Of a DNA stretch of 64,000 nt, positions 63,547 to 64,000 are shown piece after piece. A model generated the notes under the pieces. It saw only the letters and a list, made by a program, of their open reading frames with translations. It ran no database searches and was not told where the DNA came from. The position numbers were made by a program, and so were the translations under genes. This stretch comes from Gordonibacter sp. 28C. GTDB lineage: Bacteria; Actinomycetota; Coriobacteriia; Coriobacteriales; Eggerthellaceae. The stretch is from positions 1-64,000 of the forward strand of contig NZ_PPTR01000001.1 of NCBI RefSeq assembly GCF_003339845.1, written 5' to 3'. Within the stretch, counting starts at the first letter, position 1. Each line of letters begins with the position of its first letter.

Positions 63547-64000
63547 ATGACCGAGACAGCAACATCGCGCGGGTTCTCACGCAGAAGCTTTATCAAGGGG
63601 GCCGCGGCCTTGACCGCCGCCGGCGCACTGGTGGGTTGCAGTCCAAAAACGGATGACAAGGACAAAGCGGATCCGGCAGCCGTTGAATCGTCTGATCAAA
63701 TTTTCTCCGGAACGTGCCGCGGCAACTGCGGCGGGGGATGCTTCCTAAACGTGCATGTGCGCGACGGGCAAGTGGTGCGCACGTCGGCGCGCGATATGCC
63801 CGATCCTCAATACAACCGTATTTGCACGAAGGGGCTCACCCATGTCGGGCGCATGTACGGCGCCAACCGCGTTATGTACCCCATGAAACGCGTAGGCGAG
63901 CGCGGGTCCGGTGACTTCGAGCGCATCAGCTGGGACGAAGCCCTCGACACCATTGCCGAAAAATGGAAGGGATACACCGAGCAATACGGACCCACCTCCA
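63547..64000 (+). CDS. Tat-exported molybdopterin oxidoreductase, partial
   Basis: The first 151 codons are in the window. They show a Tat signal (SRRSFIKGAAALTAAGALVGC), a linker, and the [4Fe-4S] binding region TCRGNCGGGCFLNVHVRDGQVVRTSARD with ICTKG closing the cluster. The family start of the MoCo domain RISWDEALDTIAEKW follows. This is a DMSO-reductase-superfamily catalytic subunit (anaerobic reductase) that works outside the membrane. The signal also contains a possible lipobox (LVGCSP), unusual for such large enzymes. Substrate cannot be told. The gene runs off the end. Confidence 0.88.
   Translation, partial: MTETATSRGFSRRSFIKGAAALTAAGALVGCSPKTDDKDKADPAAVESSDQIFSGTCRGNCGGGCFLNVHVRDGQVVRTSARDMPDPQYNRICTKGLTHVGRMYGANRVMYPMKRVGERGSGDFERISWDEALDTIAEKWKGYTEQYGPTS

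Overview
The window looks like a chromosomal segment of an Eggerthella-like member of the class Coriobacteriia. The grounds are high-GC coding sequence, several Tat-exported redox lipoproteins, a c-type-haem sensor kinase beside a molybdopterin oxidoreductase, an HspR-controlled dnaK-grpE-dnaJ-hspR operon with clpB, hydrogenase accessory genes and an LCP wall protein. The genus is inferred from gene content, not from a database match.

The left 37 kb is accessory DNA. Positions 1-4.6 kb hold a defence-like pair: a RloC/PrrC-like ATPase with a zinc-hook motif and an AlbA_2/Schlafen-type ATP-binding regulator, separated by a 10-bp tandem repeat. Positions 4.7-8.6 kb hold a ParB-like protein, a DUF3846 protein, an orphan and a YraN-like nuclease. 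Three of these four genes are preceded by copies of one long, covarying, highly structured leader that I do not recognise. Positions 8.6-12.4 kb carry a AAA+ ATPase/DUF6414-like pair and an AbiE-type toxin-antitoxin pair with its operator. Positions 12.4-14.9 kb are a mobilisation module (hairpin-rich candidate oriT, MobC-like protein, relaxase, orphan). Then come a MerR/amidohydrolase divergon, a two-component system with a MacB/FtsX-like ABC exporter, and remnants of a conjugation or surface module (a DUF3789-like micropeptide, a truncated VaFE/LPxTG protein, a small membrane protein).

Positions 24.3-34.6 kb are a redox island read on the minus strand and controlled by a divergent MerR regulator with a perfect 20-bp operator. 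It has five flavodoxin-domain proteins, four of them predicted to sit outside the membrane: a Tat lipoprotein flavodoxin, an FGE-fold/flavodoxin fusion, a flavodoxin/cyclophilin-like lipoprotein and a DUF4405-cytochrome/flavodoxin fusion. One more is cytosolic. They are accompanied by a separate DUF4405 membrane protein, a DUF362 lipoprotein, an MFS exporter and an aldo/keto reductase. I read this as a candidate transmembrane flavin electron-transfer system. A decayed flavodoxin 3' end lies beyond the regulator. The accessory region ends with an excisionase, a tyrosine integrase and a tRNA-Gly(CCC) whose 3' half is duplicated 234 bp downstream.

The right 27 kb is core chromosome: HAD phosphatase, a ParB-like pseudogene, VanZ, XRE, LCP, a diguanylate cyclase, galE, a phosphohexomutase, nikR, hypE, ferredoxin, the HspR chaperone operon, clpB, a trkH operon with rsgA, a haem sensor kinase/response regulator and the start of a molybdopterin oxidoreductase. 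Two near-consensus parS sites, at 44.5 and 49.9 kb, suggest the region is close to the replication origin. The 44.2-45.0 kb intergenic region also holds a long palindromic operator over a strong promoter, a 13-bp hairpin and a cluster of TTTTCGA motifs.
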